NCBI GenBank assembly: GCA_035524315.1
Contig: DATKPD010000006.1
Coordinates: 1-45,301 of the forward strand
DNA: 45,301 nt
Source: BOG-938 sp035524315
GTDB taxonomy: Bacteria > Pseudomonadota > Alphaproteobacteria > Caulobacterales > Caulobacteraceae
Direction of reading: 5' to 3'
Shown here in pieces: positions 1 through 7,644 of this stretch (positions within the stretch are counted from its first letter, which is position 1; each line of letters begins with the position of its first letter). Below the pieces are notes generated by a model, which was given only the letters and a program-made list of their open reading frames with translations, had not been told where the DNA came from and did no database searches. The position numbers and the translations under genes are program-made.

Positions 1-516
1 CCGCGACCCCGGACAGCGGGCAAGAGTCTGGAAGGCCGCGCCTTTCTGCACGACTACGACTGGAAGCAGGACAGGAGCTTCTCGGTGTTGGAGCTGATCC
101 TGACAGCGCCCGTGGTCGTGGCGAGCTGGATCAGCCTGCAATATTACGGCTCGACCGTCGCGCCGCAGGTGTTCGGCGGCGGCAACAAGCTGCTGCACAA
201 CGTCACCGGCGGAATCGGGGTGGTCGAAGGCAACGGTGGGCTGTTGCGGGCAGGTCTGCCCTGGCAGTCCGTACATGACGGCGGGGCGCTGGCCCATTCG
301 CCGCTGCGCCTGTCGGTCTGTCTGGAGGCGCCGCGCGAGGCGATCGCCGATGTCTTGCGCCGCCATCCACAGGTACGGGCCCTATTCGACAACGGTTGGC
401 TGCACCTGTTCGCGCTGGACGACGCCGGACGGATGGCTTGGCGGTACGTCGGCGACCTGCGGTGGGCGGCGATGGCCGGCGCCGAAGCGCCGCCCGAGCT
501 CGCGCTCGCGGTCTGA
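1..516 (+). CDS. dabA: DabA-like inorganic carbon transporter subunit (DUF2309/UPF0753), C-terminal end
   Basis: The frame is open from the first base of the window, so the gene is cut at its 5' side; 171 residues are visible. They match the C-terminal end of the DUF2309/DabA family: a stretch HDYDWKQD, then ELILTAPVVVASWISLQYY, NKLLHNVTGGIGVVEGNGG, a GLPWQSVHDG segment and a final NGWLHLFALDD segment. In characterised systems DabA is a zinc-dependent, carbonic-anhydrase-like subunit that works with a membrane DabB (NuoL-like) partner to take up inorganic carbon. The metal-binding residues and any dabB gene would lie upstream, outside this window. cysD follows after a 6-nt gap, so the two may be cotranscribed. 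The family call is strong; the transport role is inferred from the family. Confidence 0.85.
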   Translation, partial: PRPRTAGKSLEGRAFLHDYDWKQDRSFSVLELILTAPVVVASWISLQYYGSTVAPQVFGGGNKLLHNVTGGIGVVEGNGGLLRAGLPWQSVHDGGALAHSPLRLSVCLEAPREAIADVLRRHPQVRALFDNGWLHLFALDDAGRMAWRYVGDLRWAAMAGAEAPPELALAV

Positions 517-522
517 CCGGCC

Positions 523-1455
523 GTGAGCCCCGCACAGAAAGACCTGCGCATGGACGTCGGCGTCAGACATCTCGCCGCGCTGGAGTCCGAGGCGATCCAC
601 ATCATTCGTGAAGCGGTCGCTGAGGCGCGCAATCCAGTGATGCTGTTCTCAGCTGGTAAGGATTCGACCGTGATGGCCCATCTGGCGGTGCGCGCCTTTT
701 ACCCGAGCCGTCCACCGTTCCCCCTGCTCCATGTCGACTCCACCTGGGAGTTCCAGTCGCTGCTGGAGTTCCGCGACGCCTTTGCGCGAGACCATGGCTT
801 CGAGCTCATCGCCCACGCGAACGAGGCGGGGCGGACGGCGGGAATCAACCCGTTCGACCACGGCGAACGCTACACCGCGATCATGCGCACCGAACCCTTG
901 AAGGCGGCGCTCGATGCTGGCGGCTACGACATCATCTTTGGCGGAGCCCGCCGTGACGAGGAGAAGTCTCGAGCCAAGGAAAGGGTCTTTTCCATCCGCA
1001 ATGCGGCCCACGCCTGGGAGCCTCGTGCGCAGCGGCCCGAACTTTGGCGACTCTACAATGCCCGACTAGCCAAGGGACAGACGGCCCGCGTGTTTCCACT
1101 GTCCAACTGGACCGAAAGTGACATCTGGGGCTACGCCCTTCTCAAAAACATCGAGTTAGCGCCGCTCTACTATGCCGCCCCACGTCCTGTGGTCCAGCGC
1201 GGCGACGCCTTCATCGTGGTCGATGACGAAAGTCGGATGCGCTTTTTGCCGGGTGACCAGTTGTCGATCCGCACGGTCCGCTTCCGCACGCTCGGCTGTT
1301 GGCCGGTGACCGGCGCGATCGAGTCGACAGCCACCGACCTTCGCGCCGTTGTGGGAGAAACCCTCCGCGCGTCATCCTCCGAACGTCAGGGGCGCATCAG
1401 CGATGGGGAGGATGGAGGTTCCCTCGAGCAGAAAAAGCGCGAGGGCTATTTCTGA
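523..1455 (+). CDS. cysD: Sulfate adenylyltransferase subunit 2 (CysD)
   Basis: CysD is the ATP-pyrophosphatase subunit of ATP sulfurylase, which makes adenosine 5'-phosphosulfate from sulfate and ATP, with energy from the GTPase subunit CysN. The 310-residue product has the PP-loop SAGKDST at about residues 43-49, the LLHVDSTWEF segment, GGARRDEEKSRAKER, the LSNWTESDIW motif and the normal family ending KKREGYF, so it looks full length. GTG at 523 is taken as the start; ATG at 550 also gives a complete domain. The gene lies 6 nt after the dabA-like gene. No cysN or cysNC follows; the next 367 bases hold no recognisable gene. Family assignment is very secure; how the enzyme finds its CysN partner is not visible here. 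Confidence 0.93.
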   Translation: MSPAQKDLRMDVGVRHLAALESEAIHIIREAVAEARNPVMLFSAGKDSTVMAHLAVRAFYPSRPPFPLLHVDSTWEFQSLLEFRDAFARDHGFELIAHANEAGRTAGINPFDHGERYTAIMRTEPLKAALDAGGYDIIFGGARRDEEKSRAKERVFSIRNAAHAWEPRAQRPELWRLYNARLAKGQTARVFPLSNWTESDIWGYALLKNIELAPLYYAAPRPVVQRGDAFIVVDDESRMRFLPGDQLSIRTVRFRTLGCWPVTGAIESTATDLRAVVGETLRASSSERQGRISDGEDGGSLEQKKREGYF

Positions 1456-1822
1456 TGTGTGCGCCCTGGGGGCGTGCCCACGATAAAGTCCGGGGCGGTG
1501 CTGACGTCAATGCACGCCATGGAAAGCATCATCGGGCCGATCCCACGAGAGGAACTGGGGATGATCGTCGGTTCGGCCATGATGCAAGCCCGCAGACGAA
1601 CTTCGGGCGCGCCACCACGCAGGATTTCGGCGCGGCCTTCGACTTCGTGCGGCGGGCAAAATTTTCGGAGCACGGGTTGATCGTTATGGGCTGCCGGAAC
1701 GAGCAACCGGCGCCGCACAAATCCGGTGCAGTGAGATGTCGAAACGTGGCGAAAACGGTCGGAAAATAGCGTAGGAAGGGCGACGCCGGTCAGCGCCGAA
1801 CCACTTGATTTGTAATGGAAAA
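1456..1822. other. Gene-poor stretch between cysD and dusA
   Basis: No frame on either strand gives a protein I recognise, although open frames of about 70-150 codons exist. In particular there is no trace of the P-loop GTPase start expected of cysN. One short plus-strand frame from 1459 contains a segment (MESIIGPIPREELG) that faintly resembles the N-terminus of phosphotriesterase-type amidohydrolases. It lacks the following HEH metal ligands, so at most it is a decayed remnant. The region should contain the dusA promoter, but no convincing promoter could be picked out. Confidence 0.4.
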
Positions 1823-2839
1823 GTGACGCAATTTCAAGCACATAGATTGTCCGTCGCCCCTATGATGGACTGGACGGACCGGCATTGCCGGGTCCTGCAC
1901 CGGATGATGTCGCGCCGGGCGCTGCTGTATACCGAGATGGTCACGACAGGCGCGGTGCTGAACGGCGACGCCAAGCGGATGCTGGCGTTCTCGTCGGTCG
2001 AGCATCCCGTGGCCCTGCAGATTGGCGGGTCAGAGCCGGCCGAGGTGGCGGCCGCCGCGCGCATCGGTGAGGACTTCGGCTATGACGAGATCAACCTCAA
2101 CGTCGGCTGCCCCTCGGACCGGGTGCAGAGCGGTCGCTTCGGGGCGTGCCTGATGCGCGAGCCCGAGCGCGTGGCCGAGTGCATGGCCGCGATGGGCGAG
2201 GCCGTGCGCGTTCCGGTCACCGTCAAATGCCGCATCGGCGTGGACGAGCAGGATCCCGAGGAAAGCCTGTTCGGATTGGTCGACCGGTGCGCAGAGGCCG
2301 GCGTGCGGGTGTTCGCGGTCCATGCGCGCAAGGCGTGGCTTGAGGGGCTGAGTCCCAAGCAGAACCGCGACGTGCCGCCGCTCGACTACGGCCTGGTCCA
2401 TCGCCTCAAGGCCGAGCGGCCGCATCTGACCATCGTGCTCAACGGCGGTCTGGGTTCGCTGGATGAAGCCTTGCCTCATCTGGAGCAGGGCTTGGACGGC
2501 GTGATGCTGGGACGGGCCGCTTATCACGAGCCGGGCCTCCTTGGCGAGGTCGACCGGCGGGTGTTTGGCCAGGCGACCGGCGATGTGGCGCCGGAGGCCG
2601 CGGTCCTGGCCTATCGGCCCTATGTAGCCGAGGAGCTGGCGCGCGGAACCCCGTTCTACGCCATGGCGCGGCCGATGCTGGGCCTGTTCCACGGCCTGCC
2701 GGGCGCGCGGGCGTGGCGGCGAATCTTGACGGAAGACGGCGTGCGTCCCGGCGCGGGCTTGCCGGTGCTGGATAAGGCCCTCGATCAGGTTCTGGCAGCG
2801 CGCGAAGCGCGCGCAGCGGTGATCGCAGCCCGCGCCTAG
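1823..2839 (+). CDS. dusA: tRNA-dihydrouridine(20/20a) synthase DusA
   Basis: This FMN enzyme reduces U20/U20a in the D-loop of tRNA. From GTG at 1823 the protein is 338 residues and opens with the family signature LSVAPMMDWTD (residues 9-19). It continues with TEMVTTGAVL, the active-site segment NLNVGCPSDRVQSGRFGACL containing the catalytic Cys, VKCRIGVD, the VHARKAWLEGLSPKQNR block specific to DusA, and the phosphate-binding LNGGLGS and MLGRAAYHEP segments. The TTG at 1805 in the same frame would add six residues; GTG 1823 was preferred because the extra residues are not family-like. Its stop shares the tetranucleotide CTAG with the convergent protease gene. Confidence 0.93.
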   Translation: MTQFQAHRLSVAPMMDWTDRHCRVLHRMMSRRALLYTEMVTTGAVLNGDAKRMLAFSSVEHPVALQIGGSEPAEVAAAARIGEDFGYDEINLNVGCPSDRVQSGRFGACLMREPERVAECMAAMGEAVRVPVTVKCRIGVDEQDPEESLFGLVDRCAEAGVRVFAVHARKAWLEGLSPKQNRDVPPLDYGLVHRLKAERPHLTIVLNGGLGSLDEALPHLEQGLDGVMLGRAAYHEPGLLGEVDRRVFGQATGDVAPEAAVLAYRPYVAEELARGTPFYAMARPMLGLFHGLPGARAWRRILTEDGVRPGAGLPVLDKALDQVLAAREARAAVIAARA

Positions 2840-3387
2840 GGTCGCAAGATCAGGGCGCGCGGCGTAGCCTCGAACTGCGATAGGCGTCCAAGGTAGCTCA
2901 TGCCTAGGAGCGAGGTCGTGAGGCCGTGCTGCACCACCAGGGCGTCCACGTCGTCGACCCGGGCGCCGGCCACCGAGAGGCTGGCCAGATGCACGCGTGC
3001 CGCGCGGCTGTCGCCGTTGGCGGTGTGCACAGGCACGGTGTAGGCGAGGGCCGAGGGGGCGAGGCCCAGGCGCTGGGCGTCGGTGTCGGTCAGCGCCACT
3101 TCGGTGGCGCCGGTGTCGACCAGGAACCGAACCGCCGTGCCATCGACCGAGGCCTGCGTCCAGTACTGGCCATCGGGCGCCTTGGTCAGTTCGGCCGCGC
3201 CCCCGGGCAGATCGGCCGACCGGCGGTCCGCCGCCTCGGACGCCTCGGGGCCGCGCAGGGCCTCCGCGCGGGCGGCCGCCGAGGGCGCGGCGGCGTCTTG
3301 AGCCGTCGCCGTCTGGCGCATCAGCCCCTGCGCCATGCCCACGGCCGACAGAGTCCCGACCGCGGCGATCACCGCCAACCTGATCAT
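2836..3387 (-). CDS. Retropepsin-like aspartic protease (clan AA, single-domain)
   Basis: A 183-residue protein with an N-terminal hydrophobic segment (MIRLAVIAAVGTLSAVGMAQG) that could be a signal peptide or membrane anchor. An Ala-rich linker follows, then one aspartic-protease domain with the catalytic FLVDTGATEVALT motif, a NGDSRAARVHL flap-like region and a LLGMSYLGRLSQFE end. This matches the bacterial single-domain TIGR02281-type family, whose members work as dimers in the periplasm; the substrate is unknown. ATG at 3387 is preferred to one 15 nt upstream because it gives a cleaner signal sequence. The gene is convergent with dusA and shares CTAG (2836-2839) with it. Confidence 0.8.
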   Translation of the reverse strand: MIRLAVIAAVGTLSAVGMAQGLMRQTATAQDAAAPSAAARAEALRGPEASEAADRRSADLPGGAAELTKAPDGQYWTQASVDGTAVRFLVDTGATEVALTDTDAQRLGLAPSALAYTVPVHTANGDSRAARVHLASLSVAGARVDDVDALVVQHGLTTSLLGMSYLGRLSQFEATPRALILRP

Positions 3388-3526
3388 GAAAACACCCGCC
3401 ACAACGGGGTCTTATGTCTAACCCCTAAGCCGCCAGTTTAGCGGCGATGGGTTTGCAACGCGTGAATCGCTTGCCTTGGGCTCGGCCGCCTGCCTATCAG
3501 CGGCCCTCTGCCATAGGGGAGCGGTC

Positions 3527-4417
3527 ATGACGGCCAGCCCGTTCGACGACATCAAGGCCTTGATCGCGGGCCTGCCCGAAGCCTCCGCGCCCGCTCGCGC
3601 GCCCGCTCCGGCCCTGGGCCGTCTGGGGCGGGTCGCCGCCTGGTTGGGCCGCTGGTCCAAGGCCGATGGGCCGCGCATCCTGAGGCCCGTCGTGGCGCTC
3701 TACGCCGGCGCCTACGCCGCCGACCAAGCCACGGACCTGCGCGCGCGGTTGGAGACCATCGCCGCCGGCGGGGCGACGATCAACGCCCTGGCCCAGGCGG
3801 CGGGCGCGGGGCTGGAGGCCTTCGACCTGGCGGTGGACAGGCCCATCGGCGACATGACCCAGCGCGCCGCCATGAGCGAACGCGAGTGCGCCGCCACCAT
3901 GGCCTTCGGCATGGAGGCCCTGGCCAAGCAGCCGGACCTGCTGATCCTGGGCTCGATCTCGATCGAGGCCGAGCCGGCCTGCGCCGCTATCGCCATGGCC
4001 CTATTCGGCGGCCCGGCCTCGGACTGGACCGAGCTGTACGTCGAGCAGGTTGACGCGGCCGTGGCGCGGGCTTGGAACGAGATCGGCCATGCGCCCGATC
4101 CGCTTGAAGTCCTGCGCGAGGTGGGCGGGCGCGAGATCGCCGCCATGGCCGGCGCCATCCTGGCCGCGCGCAGCCAGGGCGTTCCGGTGCTGCTCGACGG
4201 CTTCGGCGCGGCGGCGGCCGCTGCGGTGCTTCATGCCATCGCCCCCGGCGCCGTGGCCCATGTCCGGGCCGGCGACTTGGCGCCCGCGCCCGGCCACGCC
4301 CGCCTGCTGGCGCGGCTGGAGATGGAGCCGGTGGTCGATCTGAGCGTGGCCCTCGGCGAAGGCTGCGGCGCGGCTGCCGCGCTGGGCGTGCTGCGGGCGG
4401 CCTGCGAGGTCGGCTGA
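3527..4417 (+). CDS. Divergent CobT-like phosphoribosyltransferase
   Basis: CobT transfers phosphoribose from nicotinate mononucleotide to dimethylbenzimidazole in cobalamin lower-loop assembly. This 296-residue product aligns by eye with that family: FDDIKALIAGLP at the start, GGATINALAQAAGAGL, a VGGREIAAMAGAILAA block, GVPVLLDGFGAAAA and the C-terminal LGEGCGAA, which holds the Glu used as general base. It is shorter than usual (about 340-350) and several signature segments are changed: KPxGSLG has become APALGRLG, the ADHGV segment reads AGAYAAD, and GELGxxNTT reads GSISIEAEP. ATG 3527 has a good Shine-Dalgarno sequence GGGGAG at 3516-3521. No other cobalamin genes are adjacent. The family call is reasonable; DMB specificity and activity are doubtful. 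Confidence 0.7.
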   Translation: MTASPFDDIKALIAGLPEASAPARAPAPALGRLGRVAAWLGRWSKADGPRILRPVVALYAGAYAADQATDLRARLETIAAGGATINALAQAAGAGLEAFDLAVDRPIGDMTQRAAMSERECAATMAFGMEALAKQPDLLILGSISIEAEPACAAIAMALFGGPASDWTELYVEQVDAAVARAWNEIGHAPDPLEVLREVGGREIAAMAGAILAARSQGVPVLLDGFGAAAAAAVLHAIAPGAVAHVRAGDLAPAPGHARLLARLEMEPVVDLSVALGEGCGAAAALGVLRAACEVG

Positions 4418-4431
4418 GACGTCCCCTGAGC

Positions 4432-4944
4432 TTATCGCTCCAGCACCCGGAAGATGAACGAATATTGGTCGTCTGGCCCGGCAGGATGCTCCTCGCGCCG
4501 AACCTCACGCCACCCGCTTTCGTCGAAGGGGGGCAGGACGGTGTCGCCCGGGACCTCGGCCTCAACCTCGGTGATGTAGAGTCGGCGCGCACGGGGCCAA
4601 GCGGCGGCGTAGAGGCTGGCGCCCCCAATCACGCATACCTCTTCGGCGCCGTCGTCGGCCGCATGCTCGCGGGCGATCTGCAGCGCCTCGTCGAGCGTCT
4701 CGCACACCACCGCGCCGCTCGGCTCGAACGAGCCGTCGCGCGACAGCACCACGTTCAGCCGACCGGGCAAGGGCTTCTTGGGCAGCGAGTCCCAGGTCTT
4801 GCGGCCCATGATCACGGGCTTGAACAGGGTGGTCGCCTTGAAGAGCGCCATGTCCGACTTCAACCGCCAGGGCAGGGCGTTGTCCTTGCCGATCACGCCA
4901 TTGAGGGCGCGGGCGAACACCAGAGATACGATCGGCAGCTTCAC
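4432..4944 (-). CDS. folA: Dihydrofolate reductase
   Basis: Reduces dihydrofolate to tetrahydrofolate with NADPH and so recycles the folate oxidised by ThyA. The 170-residue product has the N-terminal IVSLVFARALNGVIGKDNAL segment, LPWRLKSDMALFK with the active-site acidic residue (D31), the MGRKTWDSLPKKPLPGR cofactor loop, LNVVLSRD, the VIGGASLYAAAW segment and LYITEV. The start is GTG at 4944, which overlaps the thyA stop as GTGA (4 nt), indicating translational coupling in a thyA-folA operon. Confidence 0.95.
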   Translation of the reverse strand: MKLPIVSLVFARALNGVIGKDNALPWRLKSDMALFKATTLFKPVIMGRKTWDSLPKKPLPGRLNVVLSRDGSFEPSGAVVCETLDEALQIAREHAADDGAEEVCVIGGASLYAAAWPRARRLYITEVEAEVPGDTVLPPFDESGWREVRREEHPAGPDDQYSFIFRVLER

Positions 4945-5786
4945 ACCGCGACCGGGGCCTTGATGTGCGGATGGGGGTCGTAGCCCTCCAGCACGAAATC
5001 GGAGAGCTCGAACGCGAACAGGTCGGTCTTGGGCGCGATCCTCAGCGTGGGGAACGGCCGCGGCTCGCGCGCCAGCTGGGTCTGGGCCTGCTCGACATGG
5101 TTCAGATAGAGATGCGCGTCGCCGAAGGTGTGCACGAACTCGCCGGGCTCAAGGCCGGTCGCTTGCGCCATCATCAAGGTGAGCAGGGCGTAGGAGGCGA
5201 TGTTGAACGGCACGCCCAGGAACAGGTCGGCCGAGCGCTGGTAAAGCTGGCACGACAGCCGGTCCACGCCGTCCGCGTCGGGCGCTACGAAGAACTGAAA
5301 CAGGCAGTGGCACGGCGGCAGGGCCATCTGGTCCACGTCGGCCGGGTTCCAGGCCGAGACGATGTGCCGGCGGCTGTAGGGATTGCGCCTCAGGCCCTCC
5401 AGCAGATTGGCGATCTGGTCGATCACCCGGCCGTCCGGCGCGGCCCATGAGCGCCACTGCTTGCCGTAGACTGGACCCAGTTCGCCCGCTTCGTCGGCCC
5501 ATTCGTTCCAGATGCTGACGCCCTGATCCTGCAGCCAGCGCACGTTGGTGTCGCCGCGAAGGAACCACAGCAACTCGACCACGATCGACTTGAGGTGCAG
5601 CTTCTTGGTGGTCAGCAGGGGAAAGCCCCGGTTCAGATCGAAACGGATCTGACGGCCGAACACGCCCAAGGTCCCGGTGCCGGTGCGGTCTTCACGGCGC
5701 GCGCCATGGGCCAGCACGTCGGCCAGGAGGTCCAGATATTGCCGCTCGGGATGGCTGGCGGCGAGAATCGGCGCGATGGCGTTCAT
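4941..5786 (-). CDS. thyA: Thymidylate synthase
   Basis: Methylates dUMP to dTMP using methylene-tetrahydrofolate. The 281-residue protein shows RREDRTGTGTLGVFGRQIRF near the N-terminus, GFPLLTTKKLHLKSIV, ELLWFLRGDTNVRWLQ, the catalytic Cys in LPPCHCLFQF, the RSADLFLGVPFNIASYALL nucleotide-binding block and HTFGDAHLYLNH. The ending FELSDFVLEGYDPHPHIKAP is normal for the family. It is the first gene of the thyA-folA pair. ThyA, not flavin-dependent ThyX, fits the coupling to dihydrofolate reductase. Confidence 0.96.
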   Translation of the reverse strand: MNAIAPILAASHPERQYLDLLADVLAHGARREDRTGTGTLGVFGRQIRFDLNRGFPLLTTKKLHLKSIVVELLWFLRGDTNVRWLQDQGVSIWNEWADEAGELGPVYGKQWRSWAAPDGRVIDQIANLLEGLRRNPYSRRHIVSAWNPADVDQMALPPCHCLFQFFVAPDADGVDRLSCQLYQRSADLFLGVPFNIASYALLTLMMAQATGLEPGEFVHTFGDAHLYLNHVEQAQTQLAREPRPFPTLRIAPKTDLFAFELSDFVLEGYDPHPHIKAPVAV

Positions 5787-5847
5787 GGCCGAAGTCTAGC
5801 GAAGGCGGGGGCCTCCCGCGATGGCGCAGAAGGCCCACTCCCGAGTA

Positions 5848-6570
5848 TTAGTACATATGCTGCCCGCCGTTGATCGACAGGGTCGAGCCGGTGACGAAGC
5901 CGCCATCCTCGCTGCACAGGAAGTTCACGGCGCGGGCGATTTCCTGGGCCTGGCCCAGGCGGCCGACCGGAATGCGGGCCACGATCTTCTGCAGCACGTC
6001 GGCCGGCACGGCGGACACCATCTCGGTGTCGATATAGCCGGGCGCGATGGCGTTGACCGTCACGTTGAACTTGGCCCCTTCCTGGGCCAGGGCCTTGGTG
6101 AAGCCGTGGATGCCGCTCTTGGCCGCGGCGTAGTTGACCTGGCCGTACTGGCCAGCCTGGCCGTTGATCGAGCCGATGTTGACGATGCGCCCGAACTTAC
6201 GCTCGCGCATGCCGGCGAACACCGCCTTGGCCATGTTGAAGCAGCCGCCGAGATTCACCCGGATCACCTCGTCCCACATCTCGTAGGTCATCTTCAGCAT
6301 GGTGCCGTCGCGGGTGATGCCGGCGTTGTTGACCAGCACGTCGACCGGACCGAGATCGGCTTCGACCTGCTTGACACCGGCCAGGCACGCCTCGTGGTCG
6401 CCCACGTCCCACTTGTAGGCCTTGATCCCCGTTTTCTCGGTGAAGGCCTTGGCCTTTTCGTCGTTGCCGGCGTAGTTGGCCGCGACATTCATGCCGGCGG
6501 CCTGAAGCGCCAAACTGATGGCTTCGCCAATGCCACGGCTCCCGCCGGTGACGATCGCAACACGGGCCAT
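5848..6570 (-). CDS. phaB: Acetoacetyl-CoA reductase (short-chain dehydrogenase, PhaB type)
   Basis: NADPH-dependent reductase that makes (R)-3-hydroxybutyryl-CoA for polyhydroxyalkanoate storage. The 240-residue product has the Rossmann motif TGGSRGIGEAI, NNAGITRDG, NIGSINGQAGQYGQVNYAAA carrying Ser and the catalytic YxxxK, and ends INGGQHMY. The GQYGQVNYAAAK form and the length are typical of PhaB rather than FabG. ATG 6570 is fixed by a strong Shine-Dalgarno GGGAGGAG about 9 nt upstream. No phaA or phaC is adjacent, so a FabG-like role cannot be fully excluded. Confidence 0.88.
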   Translation of the reverse strand: MARVAIVTGGSRGIGEAISLALQAAGMNVAANYAGNDEKAKAFTEKTGIKAYKWDVGDHEACLAGVKQVEADLGPVDVLVNNAGITRDGTMLKMTYEMWDEVIRVNLGGCFNMAKAVFAGMRERKFGRIVNIGSINGQAGQYGQVNYAAAKSGIHGFTKALAQEGAKFNVTVNAIAPGYIDTEMVSAVPADVLQKIVARIPVGRLGQAQEIARAVNFLCSEDGGFVTGSTLSINGGQHMY

Positions 6571-6814
6571 TCTCTGTCTCCTCCCGGTAAGGTTCGATGC
6601 TGAACCAGGGGGCCAAAAAAGCCCATTCGCGTCGCCGTGGCTAGTGCGCCCAGGACCTGAATCCAAAGAATTAATAGGGTTCGAGGCGTTTGCGCCGCCG
6701 TCCGGCGGCCGCGTGTGAACGAAGCCGATGAATCCCGTTCAAATCGAGTTCATCCGCGCGGGATCAAGGTCTGCTCCAACATGCGGCCGTAGATCGAGCC
6801 GTCGGAGACCGGAT

Positions 6815-7510
6815 ATGAAAAAGCTGATAACGGCGGCCTTGGCCCTGTCGCTGCTGGGCGCGGCAAGCGCTCGGGCGCAGGGCGATCCCCGTCACGACAA
6901 TGGACCTGGGCGGGCCGAGCAAGAGCGCCCGGAACTAGGACGCGGCGCCCAAGGCGGTCCCGCCCCGCACGGGCCGGCGCCCCAAGCTCCGCGCCAGGCT
7001 TCGCCACAAGGCCCGCCCTTGGCGCGCGGCTATCAGGGCCCTGGCGGCGCGCGGCCGCCCCAAGGCCAGTTCGGCCCGGCTCAAGGTTATCCGGGCCGAG
7101 GGCAGGGCGCGCCTCAGGCGCAAGCGCCGGGCGGCGATCGGGGCGGATATCGCGGCAACCAGGGGGCTCCGCAGGGGCCTGCCCGAGGCGACTACGGCCG
7201 AGGCAATGGCTTCAATGGCCCCGCCTTCAACGGGTCCGGCGATCGCGGCGGCCACGAATGGAACGCGCCGCGCCGCTTCCAGGGGCGGCCCTACTATCTG
7301 CCGCGCGGCTTCGGCTGGCGCGCCTGGGCGTTCGGCGAGTACCTGCCCGGGCCGTTCTTCATCAACGATTACGTGATCTACGATCCGTGGAATTACGGCC
7401 TGCCCCAGCCGCCGCCGGACTTCGAATGGCTGCGCGTGGGCCCCGACGCCCTGCTCGTGCGGCCAGCCGACGGCTACATCCTGGACGTGGCTCGCGGCCT
7501 GTTCGACTAG
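6815..7510 (+). CDS. RcnB-like periplasmic protein
   Basis: A 231-residue secreted protein: a signal peptide of about 21 residues (MKKLITAALALSLLGAASAR, then AQ), a long low-complexity region rich in Gly, Pro, Gln and Arg (about residues 22-150), and a C-terminal domain RPYYLPRGFGWRAWAFGEYL, FFINDYVIYD, LPQPPPDFEWLRVGPDALLV. The latter matches the RcnB family (PF11776). In E. coli RcnB is a periplasmic factor in nickel/cobalt homeostasis, but most alphaproteobacterial members are uncharacterised. ATG 6815 has GGAG at 6804-6807. The disordered middle may explain the unusual length. A metal role here is only inference. Confidence 0.75.
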   Translation: MKKLITAALALSLLGAASARAQGDPRHDNGPGRAEQERPELGRGAQGGPAPHGPAPQAPRQASPQGPPLARGYQGPGGARPPQGQFGPAQGYPGRGQGAPQAQAPGGDRGGYRGNQGAPQGPARGDYGRGNGFNGPAFNGSGDRGGHEWNAPRRFQGRPYYLPRGFGWRAWAFGEYLPGPFFINDYVIYDPWNYGLPQPPPDFEWLRVGPDALLVRPADGYILDVARGLFD

Positions 7511-7591
7511 GTTTCGCGCGCGATCGAGCGGGTCGAGTCGACCTTGGCCGCTTGACGCGGGAGCGGAAAAGGGGTCGAAAGCGCCCTTTCA

Positions 7592-7626
7592 ACGGCCGTC
7601 CTCTGAGAAGGGGGCGGCCGTCCTTT
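7592..7626 (+). promoter_or_regulatory. Stem-loop ahead of ilvC (possible attenuator or terminator)
   Basis: Bases 7592-7603 pair with 7610-7621 to form a 12-bp stem (two G-U pairs) closed by a six-base loop, and CCTTT follows. Just upstream, AAAGGGG around 7568-7574 could pair with CCCTTT at 7584-7589. The CGCCCTTTC strand could instead pair with the 3' arm of the large stem, so two alternative folds exist. The stem ends 23 nt before the ilvC start. It could terminate the upstream rcnB-like transcript or regulate ilvC; no leader peptide rich in Ile, Val or Leu was found in front of it. Confidence 0.5.
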
Positions 7627-7644
7627 GCGCTCCGGAGATATGCC

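Noticed and set aside
1459..1680. Phosphotriesterase-like remnant after cysD
   Set aside because: Only about 14 residues of weak likeness and no HxH metal motif; kept as a remark, not a feature.
6728..6814. Earlier start of the RcnB-like gene
   Set aside because: It would bury the signal peptide behind 29 non-family residues; ATG 6815 has a good ribosome-binding site.
7511..7644. Leader peptide in front of ilvC
   Set aside because: No ATG/GTG-initiated short ORF with clustered Ile, Val or Leu codons was found before the stem.
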